Assembly: GCF_000819745.1 (NCBI RefSeq)
Contig: NZ_CDDA01000037.1
Location: 1 to 64,000 of the forward strand
DNA length: 64,000 nt
From: Aeromonas bestiarum
Lineage (GTDB): Bacteria; Pseudomonadota; Gammaproteobacteria; Enterobacterales; Aeromonadaceae
Reading direction: 5' to 3'
The stretch's first letter is position 1, and each line of letters begins with the position of its first letter. Position numbers and translations under genes: made by a program. Below the pieces are notes generated by a model that did not search any database, was not told where the DNA came from, and saw nothing but the letters and a program-made list of their open reading frames with translations. Shown here one piece after another: positions 27,554 to 36,950 of the stretch.

Positions 27554-28375
27554 TTATGGGGTTTGTATGTCGCCAACCGGCGCCGTGATCAGGTGATTCA
27601 GAAAGAAGCTGAACAGCTCGGCCCGCGAGCCGAGCCGCAGCTTGCCATAAAGATGCTTGCGGTGATTCTTCACCGTGCCGCTGCCAATCCCGAGCTCGGC
27701 GGCGATCGCCTCGGTATCCAGCCCCTGCAACAGCAGACCGGCTACCTGCCGCTCCCGGCGGGTGAGTCTATCCCCGCCCACGCTGGCGATGGCCTGCGCC
27801 ACCGCGGCCTTCAGACTGGCACTGTCAGGCAGTGCCGGGCTTTCCGCCAACAGCGGTTGGCTCTGCTGCCACTGCTGGCGGCAGAGGGAGTGCACCAGCG
27901 GAAAGATCGCCTCCAGTTGGGTCAGCTCGCCGCGGCTCAAGACGCTGCGCTTGTCGAGGCGGCCGAGAAACAGCATGAGCGTCAGTCCATCCCGCACCGG
28001 CAGAATAAGCCCCACCTCCTCCTGCCAGCCTGTGGCCTGATAGAAGTGGTGGCGATACTCGGGATCCAGCCGTCCCCGCGACACCTGCGCCAGGGTCCAG
28101 ACCCCAGCCTCCAGACCCTGTTCCAGCGCCAGCATAAAGGGATCCTGGCTGAAGTGGCTGGTGAGGTAGCGGTCAAACAGCAGGGCCCGCTGGTGGCTCA
28201 GGTTGTCGTAGAGGTAGACGGGGCGCTGCCCGACCCCGAGCAGCAGGGCGCAATCGAACGCCACCTGCTGCTGGATCAGACGCACCAGCGCCGCCGGAAA
28301 GGCACTGCCGTGCAGGGCATCGACCACCTCGGTCATGCTGCGGGTCAGGGCATCTGTGGCGAATGGCTGGGTCAT
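27554..28375 (-). CDS. LuxR-type HTH transcriptional regulator (solo)
   Basis: Regulator of about 273 aa with a C-terminal GerE HTH (about 205-262, LTRRERQVAGLLLQGLDTEA). The N-terminal 190 residues do not show the acyl-homoserine-lactone pocket signature of AhyR and look like a GAF/PAS-type sensor of unknown ligand. Start chosen at 28375; the frame extends to 28426 with a low-complexity His/Pro/Ser prefix. No cognate partner is adjacent; it is convergent with exeN and divergent from tyrS. Confidence 0.75.
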   Translation of the reverse strand: MTQPFATDALTRSMTEVVDALHGSAFPAALVRLIQQQVAFDCALLLGVGQRPVYLYDNLSHQRALLFDRYLTSHFSQDPFMLALEQGLEAGVWTLAQVSRGRLDPEYRHHFYQATGWQEEVGLILPVRDGLTLMLFLGRLDKRSVLSRGELTQLEAIFPLVHSLCRQQWQQSQPLLAESPALPDSASLKAAVAQAIASVGGDRLTRRERQVAGLLLQGLDTEAIAAELGIGSGTVKNHRKHLYGKLRLGSRAELFSFFLNHLITAPVGDIQTP

Positions 28376-28534
28376 GGTCGTTGAATCATGGTGGTGGGCT
28401 CTCGGGGGTGGGGAGCTGCTCCCCACTATGACAGGATGCTAGCACGAGAGTGGCAAAACTGTCCCTCAGGGGACATATCCGCAGCGCACCAGAGCGGCGA
28501 GTATGGCCACTTTTCCCCTGCTGCTGGAGCACCC

Positions 28535-29803
28535 ATGATCAACCCCCACCTGCTCGATGAGCTGACCGAGCGCGGCCTTGTGGCCCAGAATTCCGACCCG
28601 GCGGCCCTGGCCGATCATCTCGCCACGCCGCGTACCCTCTACTGCGGGTTCGATCCCACAGCCGGCAGCCTGCACATAGGTCATCTGGTGCCGCTCCTGA
28701 TGCTGCGGCGCTTCCAGTTGGCGGGCCACACCCCGGTGGCCCTGGTGGGCGGAGCCACAGGCCTTATCGGCGATCCCAGCTTCAAGGCGACCGAGCGCAG
28801 CCTCAACAGCAGCGAAACCGTGCAGGGCTGGGTCGCCAGCCTGTCGTCCCAGATCAAGGCGCTGCTGCCCGCCGGCGACGGCCTGTCAGCCCCTGTGCTG
28901 GTCAACAACGGCGACTGGATGGGGCAGATGTCGGCCCTCGATTTTCTGCGCGACATCGGCAAGCACTTCTCGGTCAACGCCATGCTGGCGCGGGAATCGG
29001 TGCGCCAGCGGCTGGCCCGTCCGGATCAGGGCATCTCCTTTACCGAGTTCTCCTACACCCTGCTGCAATCCCAGGATTTTGCGGTGCTCAACCAGCGGCT
29101 CGGTTGCACCCTGCAGATCGGTGGCAACGATCAGTGGGGCAATATCACCAGCGGCATGGATCTCGCCCGCCGTCTGCATCAGGCCCAGGTGTACGGCATG
29201 ACGTTGCCGCTCATCACCAAGGCGGACGGTACCAAGTTCGGCAAGACAGAGGGGGGGGCGGTCTGGCTGGATCCTGCGCTCACCTCGCCCTACGCCTTCT
29301 ACCAGTTCTGGCTCGGCACCGCGGATGAGGATGTCTACCGCTTCCTGCGCTACTACAGCTTTATGTCGCTGGCCGAGATTGCCGAGCTGGAAGCGGAAGA
29401 TGCCCAGCGGCAGGGGCGCAAGCAGGCCCAGCAGGTGCTGGCGGACGAGCTGACCGAACTGGTGCACGGCAAGGCGGCGCTGGCGGCGGCGCGTCGCATC
29501 AGCGAGCTGCTGTTCAGCGGCGAGGTGGCGCGCCTTGGCGAGAGCGATCTTGCCCAGCTGGCGCAAGACGGCATGCCGAGCTGCACCGTCGGTGGCGAGA
29601 CGGATCTGGTCAGCCTGCTGGTCGAGAGCGGTCTGGCGAGATCCAAGCGCATCGCCCGCGAACTGCTGGCGGCGGGGGCAATCAGTCTCAATGGCGCCAT
29701 CAAGCAGGATGAGCAGCTGAGTGCAGAGGATCGGCTGTTTGAGCGCTACCTGCTGCTGCGCCGGGGCAAGAAGCAGTACCAGCTGGTGGCGTGGGCAGAG
29801 TAG
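28535..29803 (+). CDS. tyrS: Tyrosine--tRNA ligase
   Basis: Class I aminoacyl-tRNA synthetase, 422 aa. The HIGH motif appears as HIGHLVPLL at about residue 46 and the KMSKS-like loop as [11 protein letters not shown] at about residue 231, the TyrS type 1 form. An anticodon-binding domain and a C-terminal S4 domain (about 355-420) complete it. The ATG at 28535 was chosen because the upstream extension has no homology-like content and overlaps the divergent promoter. Confidence 0.96.
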   Translation: MINPHLLDELTERGLVAQNSDPAALADHLATPRTLYCGFDPTAGSLHIGHLVPLLMLRRFQLAGHTPVALVGGATGLIGDPSFKATERSLNSSETVQGWVASLSSQIKALLPAGDGLSAPVLVNNGDWMGQMSALDFLRDIGKHFSVNAMLARESVRQRLARPDQGISFTEFSYTLLQSQDFAVLNQRLGCTLQIGGNDQWGNITSGMDLARRLHQAQVYGMTLPLITKADGTKFGKTEGGAVWLDPALTSPYAFYQFWLGTADEDVYRFLRYYSFMSLAEIAELEAEDAQRQGRKQAQQVLADELTELVHGKAALAAARRISELLFSGEVARLGESDLAQLAQDGMPSCTVGGETDLVSLLVESGLARSKRIARELLAAGAISLNGAIKQDEQLSAEDRLFERYLLLRRGKKQYQLVAWAE

Positions 29804-29824
29804 CCTGTCGCGCCATAGCAACGA

Positions 29825-29850
29825 GAAAGGGCTGCCCGGGCAGCCCTTTC
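29825..29850. terminator. Bidirectional terminator between tyrS and yrfG
   Basis: A perfect 26-bp palindrome (GAAAGGGCTGCCC / GGGCAGCCCTTTC) sits between the convergent genes, with no spare loop beyond the central bases and only short T tracts. Confidence 0.7.
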
Positions 29851-29937
29851 CATTGTGCGGCAGTCAGCAGGCTCGCTCTGCCAGCAGCAGTTGCCCGGCA
29901 TCACGGAGAAGATGATTAGCGGCTTATTTTTTGATGT

Positions 29938-30606
29938 TCAGAGGGTGAGGGGCAGCAGTTCGGCATAGTCACGGATCGCCGGGAAGGCGGTGATGTGCTG
30001 CTCGGGCTGGCGGCTGTCAGGGTTCTGGATGGCGAGCTGATAGCCGATGCCGTAGTCGGCGGCGGCGCGCAGGATCCGCTCGCTGTCATCCACAAACAGG
30101 GTGCGGGCCGGCTCGAACGCCAGCCGTTCCGCCAGCGCCTGCCAGCAGTGCTGGCTCTCCTTGGACCAGCCCAGCTCGTGAGTGCTCACCATCAGATCCA
30201 GATGATCAGACAGCCCCAGCTGCGCATCCTTGACCGACAGGCTGGCGGGGTGGGCGTTGGTAAAGAGCACCAGCCGCTTGCCTGCCGCCCGCAGCTCGGC
30301 CAGAAAGGGGATGGCGTTGGGCCGCCACCGGATCTTCTCCAGCAGCTCCTGCTTGAGGGTGCGTATGTCCAGCCCCAGGGTCTGGTTCCAGTAATCCACG
30401 CAGTACCAGTCGAGGGTGCCGCTGACGGCGTGATAGTGCCGATCGATCCGCGCCTTGGCCTCCACCAGTGGCAAGCCGAGGCGCTCGGCGTAACGCTCCG
30501 GCACCAGTTGCTGCCAGAGGTGGTTGTCAAAATGGAGATCGATCAGGGTGCCATCCATATCGAGCAGGACTGTGTCTATCTGGTGCCAGGGCAAGGGGGT
30601 CGGCAT
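29938..30606 (-). CDS. yrfG: GMP/IMP nucleotidase, HAD family
   Basis: HAD-superfamily phosphatase of about 222 aa. HAD motif I DMDGTLID (about residue 16), motif II LFTNAHP, and motif III/IV VDDSERIL are all present. In E. coli YrfG dephosphorylates GMP and IMP. The start at 30606 is supported by GAGAAG 6 nt upstream; a TTG at 30624 extends it. Divergent from nudE, as in E. coli, where these genes also lie beside hslR/hslO. Confidence 0.9.
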   Translation of the reverse strand: MPTPLPWHQIDTVLLDMDGTLIDLHFDNHLWQQLVPERYAERLGLPLVEAKARIDRHYHAVSGTLDWYCVDYWNQTLGLDIRTLKQELLEKIRWRPNAIPFLAELRAAGKRLVLFTNAHPASLSVKDAQLGLSDHLDLMVSTHELGWSKESQHCWQALAERLAFEPARTLFVDDSERILRAAADYGIGYQLAIQNPDSRQPEQHITAFPAIRDYAELLPLTL

Positions 30607-30753
30607 GGGGCTTCTCGCGGTCAATGAGGGGAAGGAAAACGGGGCGGCATTATAACGATTTTTCCGTCCGCTTTCGCCGCTTTGCCCCGTGGTGTTCGCT
30701 CGGGGAGTCGTTTACTCTTGAAGCACGATTTTTTAACGAGCAGCCAGCGCCCG

Positions 30754-31407
30754 ATGAGTGACCACCACAAGAGCAAGCCCGAATACCTCAGTGTCGAGAA
30801 GATGGCGCATGACAAGATCAAACCGGAGATCCTCAGTGTCGAGAAGATGGCGCATGACAAGAGCAAACCGGAGATCCTCAAGGCCGAGATAGTGGCCGAG
30901 AGCCGGCTGTTCAAGGTGGAATCCCTGCATCTGAAATTCAGCAATGGGGAAGAGCGGGTCTACGAACGGATGCGCGGTGGCAACCGGGGCGCCGTCATGG
31001 TGGTGCCCCTGTTCGATGCCCACACCCTGCTGTTGGTGCGCGAGTACGCGGCGGGCACCCACTCTTACGAGCTGGGCTTCCCCAAAGGGCTGATCGACCC
31101 GGGCGAGAACGCCTTCGAGGCGGGCAACCGGGAGCTGATGGAGGAGGCGGGCTTCGGCGCCAACAGCCTGATCCCCCTCAAGCAGGTGTCGCTGGCGCCG
31201 GGTTACTTCTCCAGCCGGATGGACATACTGCTGGCGCGGGATCTCTTCCCGGAGCAACGGATCGGCGATGAGCCCGAACCCCTCGAGGTGATCCCCTGGC
31301 CCCTCAACCGTATCGACGAATTGCTGGCACGACCCGACTTCAGCGAGTCGCGCAGCATCAGTGCCCTGCTGCTGGCCCAGAAGTGGCTGGCGGAGCAGGA
31401 AAACTAG
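30754..31407 (+). CDS. nudE: ADP compounds hydrolase NudE with triplicated N-terminus
   Basis: Nudix hydrolase acting on ADP-ribose, NADH and Ap3A, 217 aa. Nudix box GLIDPGENAFEAGNRELMEEAGF lies at about residues 112-134 (REx2EE present). The N-terminus holds three consecutive 15-residue units resembling KPEILSVEKMAHDK, so the protein is about 30 residues longer than E. coli NudE. Two internal ATGs (30802 and 30847) begin the second and third units and could be alternative starts. cysQ follows by 45 bp, probably in one operon. Confidence 0.92.
   Translation: MSDHHKSKPEYLSVEKMAHDKIKPEILSVEKMAHDKSKPEILKAEIVAESRLFKVESLHLKFSNGEERVYERMRGGNRGAVMVVPLFDAHTLLLVREYAAGTHSYELGFPKGLIDPGENAFEAGNRELMEEAGFGANSLIPLKQVSLAPGYFSSRMDILLARDLFPEQRIGDEPEPLEVIPWPLNRIDELLARPDFSESRSISALLLAQKWLAEQEN
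30757..30891 (+). repeat. 45-bp tandem repeat at the 5' end of nudE
   Basis: Three 15-codon units (30757-30801, 30802-30846, 30847-30891). Units two and three both begin ATGGCGCATGACAAG and share AAACCGGAGATCCTC; the first is more diverged. The repeat stays in frame. Confidence 0.9.
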
Positions 31408-31452
31408 CCCAAACCTGGGCAAAGGCAATAAATAAAAACAGAGGATAACAAG

Positions 31453-32274
31453 ATGCAGGAGTTGTTGGCCTGGGTTCCTGGGGTCAAGGAGATCGCCCGC
31501 GAAGCGGGGCGTATCCTTCACGAAATCTATCACGGCGGTCAGTTCGAGCGTCAGCTGAAGGAGGATGCGACCCCGGTCACCAGTGCCGATCTTGCTGCCG
31601 ATGCCTACCTCAAACAGGCGCTGTCGGCGCTCACCCCCCATGTGCCCGTGCTGACCGAAGAGGCGGCCGATGTGCCCTTCAGTCTGCGAGCCAACTGGCG
31701 GCAGTACTGGCTGGTGGATCCCCTCGACGGCACGGGTGAGTTCATCGCCGGCAGCGGCGACTTCGCCACCCTGATCGCCCTGGTGCGGGATAATGTGCCC
31801 GTGCTCGGCGTCATCTATGCCCCCGAATCCGACGTGCTCTACTGGGCGGTGCGCGGCCACGGCGCCTTCAAGGAGGTGAACGGCGAGACCTTGCCCATCA
31901 GCGCCATGCACCACGAACACGATCAGCCCGATTCGCTGGTGGTGGCCATCAGCCGTCGCCAGAAGCTGGAGAACCTGACCCGTCGTCTCAATCCGGCCAT
32001 CAACTACGAGCTGATCCCGCTCGGCTCCAGCTCCCTCAAGTCCTGCTTGGTGGCGGAAGGGGCGGCCGACTGCTACGTGCGGCTCGGTCCTACCGGCGAG
32101 TGGGATACCGCCGCCGCCCAGTGCATCGTCGAGGCGGCGGGTGGCCGCATCCTCAGCCTGGCGCTGCAGCCGCTCAGTTACAATGAAACCGAGTCGCTGG
32201 AGAACCCGGACTTCATCGTCATGGGGGATCCGGATCTCGCCTGGGGCAAGATCCTGGCCCATCAGGCGGGTTGA
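31453..32274 (+). CDS. cysQ: 3'(2'),5'-bisphosphate nucleotidase CysQ
   Basis: Inositol-monophosphatase-family enzyme, 273 aa, that hydrolyses PAP (3'-phosphoadenosine 5'-phosphate) formed in sulfate assimilation, in the cytoplasm at the inner membrane. Metal-binding motifs: TEE (about 75), DPLDGT (about 95) and WDTAAAQCIVEAAGG near the C-terminus. The usual DPLDGTKEF reads DPLDGTGEF here. It sits after nudE and fits functionally with the sulfate genes 24 kb downstream. Confidence 0.93.
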   Translation: MQELLAWVPGVKEIAREAGRILHEIYHGGQFERQLKEDATPVTSADLAADAYLKQALSALTPHVPVLTEEAADVPFSLRANWRQYWLVDPLDGTGEFIAGSGDFATLIALVRDNVPVLGVIYAPESDVLYWAVRGHGAFKEVNGETLPISAMHHEHDQPDSLVVAISRRQKLENLTRRLNPAINYELIPLGSSSLKSCLVAEGAADCYVRLGPTGEWDTAAAQCIVEAAGGRILSLALQPLSYNETESLENPDFIVMGDPDLAWGKILAHQAG

Positions 32275-32294
32275 TGCGCTGTCGCCAGACGACA

Positions 32295-32324
32295 CAAACA
32301 GGCGGCCTCAGGGCCGCCTGTTTG
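32295..32324 (+). terminator. Terminator of nudE-cysQ
   Basis: Stem CAAACAGGCGGCC / GGCCGCCTGTTTG with a short loop, 20 bp after the cysQ stop; only a short T tract follows. Confidence 0.75.
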
Positions 32325-32680
32325 CTTGGTGTGATCCGCTGGTTTTATCGCAGATGAGCAGGGATATCCGCTGGCAAATCACGAGAATGACAGTGGATGA
32401 TCACAATCCTTCTTGGGTAATTGGCATGATTTTTCAGGTAATTCTGCAAACGATCCATTGGGCAAAATAAAAAAGTGAGTATGAATGAAAATTTGGTTCA
32501 ATATTCCATTAAAGTTGAGTTTTGTAGTTTTACTCGATTCTGTGATCCCGATTGGATTCCCAATATCACTGGTTGAAGCCCGTTATGGTAGTGATATGTT
32601 TCAGTCCCGCTTTTTGAGAATTAAATCCTGATAAACCACAATAAGCTCAGATTAAAATACTGACAAAATGTGGATTAGTA
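32325..32680. other. AT-rich intergenic region upstream of the amino-acid permease gene
   Basis: About 360 bp without a confident gene, more AT-rich than its surroundings. It must hold the permease promoter and leader. A 48-codon open frame (ATG 32485 to TGA 32631, beginning MKIWFNIPLKLSFVVLLDSV) has a hydrophobic start but no clear SD; a competing short frame starts at 32481. I do not call either as a gene. Confidence 0.5.
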
Positions 32681-33952
32681 ATGAGTTTATCTGTAGACGT
32701 TGTAAAGGATTTGTCCGGTTCCCAGCCCGCCGTTGCCAGCACCAGCCGCTGGCGTCGCCATGACACCCACTGGGCGATCAGCCTGTTTGGTACCGCCGTC
32801 GGCGCCGGCATACTGTTTCTGCCCATCAACCTGGGTCTGGGCGGGATCTGGCCCCTGGTCATAGTGGCCGTGCTGGCCGGCCCCATGACCTTTCTGGCTC
32901 ATCGCGGGCTGGCGCGCTTCGTGCTCTCCTCCTCCCGCCCTCACGCCGATTTCACCGAGGTAGCCGAGGAGCACTTCGGCAAGATGGCCGGTCGCCTCAT
33001 CTCGGCGCTCTACTTCCTCTCCATCTTCCCGATCCTGCTGATCTACGGGGTGGGGCTGACCAACACGGTGGAGAGCTTCATGGTCAACCAGCTCGGCATG
33101 GCCACCCCGAACCGGGTGATGCTCTCCGGCCTGCTGGTGTTCGCCATGATCGCCGTGATGATGGCGGGGGAGAAGGCGATGCTGCGGGCGTTTGCCTTCA
33201 TGGTCTATCCGCTGGCGGCCATTCTGGCGGCGCTTTCCTGCTATCTCATTCCCCAGTGGCAGTGGCCACAAATGACTGCCTTTGAGGGCGGCAGCTTCCT
33301 CAACACCGTCTGGCTGGCGCTGCCGGTCACGGTGTTCGCCTTCAGCCATGCCGCCGCCATCTCGGGCTTTGCCAACGTGCAGCGGCGGGAATATGGCGAG
33401 CAGGCCGAGGCCAAGAGCGGCCTGATCCTGCGCAATACCACCATCATGCTGGTGGGTTTCGTGCTCTTCTTCGTCTTCTCCTGCGTGCTGAGCCTCTCCC
33501 CGGCCCAGCTGGCCGAGGCCAAGGCGCAGAACGTCTCCGTGCTCTCCTATCTCGCCAACATCACAGACAACCCCGTGATAGTGACGCTGGGGCCGCTCAT
33601 CGCCTTCATCGCCATCAGCACTTCTTTCCTCGGCCACTTCCTCGGTGCCCGCGAGAGCCTGAAAAGCCTGATCGCCAAGCCCACCGGCCTGCCGCTGGCG
33701 AAGGCGGACCGGCTCGGCATAGTCCTGATGTTCTTTGCCATCTGGGGCGCCGCCGTCATCAACCCGGGCATCCTGGGTCTGATGGAGACCCTCTCCGGCC
33801 CCGTCATCGCCATGATCCTCTTCATCATGCCGGTGGTGGCCATCTACAAGGTGGAGGCGCTGGCCCGCTTTCGCCAGGGCTGGACCAACGGCTTCATCCT
33901 GCTGACCGGGTCGCTGGCGGTCTCGGCGCTGATCTTCAGCCTGTTGAAGTAA
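32681..33952 (+). CDS. HAAAP-family amino-acid permease (serine/threonine type)
   Basis: Inner-membrane proton or sodium symporter, 423 aa, with about 11 hydrophobic segments. The first helix carries the family signature HWAISLFGTAVGAGILFLPI, as in SdaC/TdcC serine and threonine transporters; HAAISGFANVQRREYGEQAE is a second conserved region. No serine dehydratase gene is adjacent, so the substrate is only inferred to be serine or threonine. Monocistronic, with its own terminator. Confidence 0.85.
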   Translation: MSLSVDVVKDLSGSQPAVASTSRWRRHDTHWAISLFGTAVGAGILFLPINLGLGGIWPLVIVAVLAGPMTFLAHRGLARFVLSSSRPHADFTEVAEEHFGKMAGRLISALYFLSIFPILLIYGVGLTNTVESFMVNQLGMATPNRVMLSGLLVFAMIAVMMAGEKAMLRAFAFMVYPLAAILAALSCYLIPQWQWPQMTAFEGGSFLNTVWLALPVTVFAFSHAAAISGFANVQRREYGEQAEAKSGLILRNTTIMLVGFVLFFVFSCVLSLSPAQLAEAKAQNVSVLSYLANITDNPVIVTLGPLIAFIAISTSFLGHFLGARESLKSLIAKPTGLPLAKADRLGIVLMFFAIWGAAVINPGILGLMETLSGPVIAMILFIMPVVAIYKVEALARFRQGWTNGFILLTGSLAVSALIFSLLK

Positions 33953-33974
33953 CAGCGCGCTGCGGCAAAAATGA

Positions 33975-34006
33975 GAGAGGCGACCCCGGGGTCGCCTCTC
34001 TTTTTT
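33975..34006 (+). terminator. Terminator of the permease gene
   Basis: Perfect 13-bp stem GAGAGGCGACCCC / GGGGTCGCCTCTC followed by T6; upstream A5 also allows use by the convergent csaA. Confidence 0.9.
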
Positions 34007-34022
34007 CATGGGGCCAAGGGCA

Positions 34023-34361
34023 TCAGCCCAGCTTGGCGCCGTTCTCCACCGCCTGCTCCGGGATGGCCATCACAACGGCGCCGTCGGCCCGGTAGAAACC
34101 GGTCAGCAGAAACTCCGACTGGATGGGGCCTATCTGTTTGGGGGGAAAGTTCACCACGGCGACTATCTGGCGGCCCACCAGATCCTCCGGGCGATAGAGA
34201 TCCGTTATCTGGGCGCTGCTCTTGCGTACCCCGAGCTCGGGGCCGAAATCCGCCCACACCTTGTAGGCGGGCCGGCGCGCCTCTGGGAAGGGCTCGACCC
34301 GCACCAGGGTGCCCACTCTCAGCTCTACCATCTCGAAATCCTGCCAGCTAATGGTCTGCAT
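34023..34361 (-). CDS. csaA: tRNA-binding domain protein CsaA
   Basis: Small homodimeric OB-fold protein of 112 aa with the tRNA-binding (EMAP-II-like) domain; the chaperone-like CsaA of Bacillus is the prototype. Conserved features: [25 protein letters not shown] at the N-terminal half, [14 protein letters not shown] in the middle and the final ENGAKLG. Start at 34361 chosen to fit the family length. An AraC-type gene lies upstream on the same strand. Confidence 0.92.
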   Translation of the reverse strand: MQTISWQDFEMVELRVGTLVRVEPFPEARRPAYKVWADFGPELGVRKSSAQITDLYRPEDLVGRQIVAVVNFPPKQIGPIQSEFLLTGFYRADGAVVMAIPEQAVENGAKLG

Positions 34362-34445
34362 CTTGGCTCCTCGTTTCACACACCTTGCATTGGCCTCAGC
34401 ATGCCTCGAAACGGCGCTGGCTGTCTTCGGTGACTGGCCGCCCTG

Positions 34446-35231
34446 TTACGGCAGAAGGCCGTTTTGCTGGCGCCAGAGGGAAGGGGTCAGCCCGCTCTCG
34501 GTCAGGAAGCGCTCGGCGAAAGCCCCCTGATTCTGGTAGCCGCAGCGACTGGCGATCTCGCCAATGGGCAGTTGGGTGTGGGCAAGCAGGGTGCGTGCCA
34601 GCGTCATGCGCCGTGCCCGTATGTAGTGGGAGACGCTCATCCCCAGCTGCTGGCGAAAGGCGTGCTTGAACTGGCTCTGACCGAGGCAGGCGATGGCGGC
34701 GAGCCGCTCATTGCCGAGGGGCTCGGCGAGGTGGGCCTCGATATGGCGCTGCACCTTGAGGATACGGGCGGCAAGACGAGGGAGAGCAGAGGAGTGCACT
34801 CCTTGCCCTTGTGCCAGCAGGGAGAGCCACACCTGCTCCATGCCCGCCACCTGGCGCCCCGCTGCCACCATGCGGTACAGGAAGGCGAGGTAGTGGCGCT
34901 GGGGCTCGTCCAGCTCGATGAAGGGGTGGGCCGCCAGATCGCCGGGCAGCCAGTCGCTCTCCTGCACCAGAAACGAGAGGGCCGGATCGGCGGCGTAGTC
35001 GTGCCGCTCGCCGGGGGCTATCACGCAGACAAAACCGGGGGCGAGGCGACGCCCCTGGCCCTGCACCTCGATCTCAATGGGACCACCGAGAGGGATCACC
35101 AGCTGGGCGAAGTCGTGGCTGTGGCTGCAGATGTCACTCTGGTAGCGGCGCAGGCTGAAGGGGGAGGCCGCGGATAGCAATGACGCGGCACTGGGCCGCG
35201 TCATCTTCAAAGAGGGATTGCTGTTTGGCAT
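34446..35231 (-). CDS. AraC-family transcriptional regulator
   Basis: Regulator of 261 aa with an N-terminal cupin-like sensor (about 30-130, with a HSHDFAQLVIP strand and GERHDY) and a C-terminal double-HTH AraC domain (about 165-257, IACLGQSQFKHAFRQQLGMS and GYQNQGAFAERFLTESGLTP). Target and effector unknown. Between csaA and metJ, all on the minus strand, but it is unlikely to be in the met regulon. Confidence 0.85.
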   Translation of the reverse strand: MPNSNPSLKMTRPSAASLLSAASPFSLRRYQSDICSHSHDFAQLVIPLGGPIEIEVQGQGRRLAPGFVCVIAPGERHDYAADPALSFLVQESDWLPGDLAAHPFIELDEPQRHYLAFLYRMVAAGRQVAGMEQVWLSLLAQGQGVHSSALPRLAARILKVQRHIEAHLAEPLGNERLAAIACLGQSQFKHAFRQQLGMSVSHYIRARRMTLARTLLAHTQLPIGEIASRCGYQNQGAFAERFLTESGLTPSLWRQQNGLLP

Positions 35232-35243
35232 AGGTCGCAGGTA

Positions 35244-35567
35244 TTACTCTGCGTCGAAATCTTCGATCTCTTTGCCCAGCGCTTCCATGATGGCGCGCAC
35301 CTCGGCGGGGACGCTGTCCGGATGATCCTTGCGCAGATCGTCGTCGCAGGGCAGCGGCTGGCCGGTGAACGCGTGCAGGAAGGCTTCACAGAGCAGCTCA
35401 CTGTTGGTCGCATGACGCAGGTTGTTCACCTGGCGACGGGTGCGCTCGTCGGTCAACACCTTCAACACCTTGAGCGGGATCGAGACGGTAATCTTCTTGA
35501 CCTGTTCGCTCTTCTTACCGTGTTCCGCGTAGGGGCTGACGTAGTCGCCGTTCCACTCTGTACCCAT
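35244..35567 (-). CDS. metJ: Methionine repressor MetJ
   Basis: Ribbon-helix-helix repressor, 107 aa, that uses S-adenosylmethionine as corepressor to silence the met regulon. The core [20 protein letters not shown] and [20 protein letters not shown] is nearly identical to E. coli MetJ. Divergent from metB across a region with tandem met boxes, the standard arrangement. Confidence 0.97.
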   Translation of the reverse strand: MGTEWNGDYVSPYAEHGKKSEQVKKITVSIPLKVLKVLTDERTRRQVNNLRHATNSELLCEAFLHAFTGQPLPCDDDLRKDHPDSVPAEVRAIMEALGKEIEDFDAE

Positions 35568-35640
35568 GATCCACCTGTTCTCGTTTGGCCGTGAGCGCGG
35601 ATTTTAACCCTTGTGGAAATTAATGGCAATCCAACAGCAA

Positions 35641-35672
35641 AGCCATTTAGACGTCTAGAAGTGTTGACGGCT
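35641..35672. promoter_or_regulatory. Tandem met boxes (MetJ operator) and metB promoter
   Basis: Four contiguous 8-mers, AGCCATTT, AGACGTCT, AGAAGTGT and TGACGGCT, match the met-box consensus AGACGTCT at 5, 8, 6 and 6 positions. A -35 hexamer TTGACG (35664-35669) overlaps the fourth box and a -10 like TAAGGT follows at a 17-bp spacing, so MetJ bound here would block metB transcription. Confidence 0.85.
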
Positions 35673-35777
35673 TTTTTATGCTGGCGTAAGGTGGTTCACC
35701 ATTGGCCAGCAATGGCAGGATAGCCGTGGCAGAGGCAGAGCGGCCATCGCCCAGCGACAGTTCAAGGAGAGAGTGAC

Positions 35778-36950
35778 ATGACCCACAAGGCCACCCAGGC
35801 GGTACGCACCGGGATTGAGACAGACACACAGTACGGTGCCGTGGTGCCGCCCATCTACCTCTCCAGCAACTACACCTTTGCCGACTTTGGCGAGCCCCGT
35901 CAATACGATTATGCCCGATCCGGCAACCCGACCCGCACCAATCTGGCGGACGCGCTGGCGGCGCTGGAAGGGGGCGCCGGTGCCGTGGTGACCGGTACCG
36001 GCATGGGCGCCATCCATCTGGTGACGACGGCCCTGCTCAAGGCGGGGGATCTGCTGATCGCCCCCCACGACTGTTACGGCGGCACCTGGCGCCTGTTCGA
36101 GTATCTGGCGGCCAAGGGCCACTACCGGGTGCAGTTCGTCGATCAGGGGGATGAAGCCGCGCTGGCCGAGGCCCTGGCGCAGAAGCCGGCACTGGTGTGG
36201 GTAGAGACTCCCTCCAACCCCCTGCTGCGGGTGGTGGACATAGCCGCTATCGCCGCCGCCTCCCATGAAGTGGGGGCCCAGGTGGTGGTGGACAACACCT
36301 TCCTCTCGCCGCTGCTGCAACAGCCGCTGGCACTCGGTGCCGACCTGGTGGTGCACTCCACCACCAAGTACATCAACGGCCACTCAGACGTGGTGGGCGG
36401 CGTGGCCATTGCCAAGGAGCAGCCACTGGCCGAGTCGCTGGTATGGTGGGCCAACTGCCTGGGGCTCACCTCCGGGGCGTTCGACTCCTACCTCACCCTG
36501 CGCGGCCTGCGCACCCTGGCTCCCAGATTGCGTGCCCATCAGGAGAACACGGATCGCATCCTTGCCTTCCTGCAGCAACAGCCGCTGGTCAAAAAAATCT
36601 ATCACCCCAGCCTGCCGACCCATCCGGGCCACGATATTGCGCGCCGTCAACAGTCCGGCTTCGGCGCCATGCTAAGTTTTGAACTCGATTGCAGCGAGGC
36701 CGGATTGCGCACCTTCCTCGCGGCCCTCACCCTCTTCTCGGTGGCCGAGTCCCTCGGCGGGGTGGAGAGTCTGGTGGCCCATCCGGCCAGCATGACCCAC
36801 AGGGCCATGACACCGGCGGCGCAGCAGGCGGCGGGCATCAGCGCCCAGCTGTTGCGGCTGTCGGTCGGCATTGAACACGGTGAAGACCTGGTGGCCGATC
36901 TGGCTCAGGCTTTTGAACAGGCGCAGCAGGCAGAGCAGGTAGCGAAGTAA
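35778..36950 (+). CDS. metB: Cystathionine gamma-synthase
   Basis: PLP enzyme, 390 aa, that condenses O-succinylhomoserine (or O-acetylhomoserine) with cysteine to give cystathionine in methionine synthesis. Cys/Met-metabolism fold with the PLP-lysine motif VHSTTKYINGHSDVVGG (Lys at about residue 197) and the substrate loop ARSGNPTR. Stop codon overlaps the metL start (TAATG), giving translational coupling, under MetJ control. Confidence 0.96.
   Translation: MTHKATQAVRTGIETDTQYGAVVPPIYLSSNYTFADFGEPRQYDYARSGNPTRTNLADALAALEGGAGAVVTGTGMGAIHLVTTALLKAGDLLIAPHDCYGGTWRLFEYLAAKGHYRVQFVDQGDEAALAEALAQKPALVWVETPSNPLLRVVDIAAIAAASHEVGAQVVVDNTFLSPLLQQPLALGADLVVHSTTKYINGHSDVVGGVAIAKEQPLAESLVWWANCLGLTSGAFDSYLTLRGLRTLAPRLRAHQENTDRILAFLQQQPLVKKIYHPSLPTHPGHDIARRQQSGFGAMLSFELDCSEAGLRTFLAALTLFSVAESLGGVESLVAHPASMTHRAMTPAAQQAAGISAQLLRLSVGIEHGEDLVADLAQAFEQAQQAEQVAK

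Noticed and set aside
30757-30891. CRISPR-like array from the nudE repeats
   Set aside because: Direct in-frame coding repeats without spacers of unrelated sequence and no cas genes.
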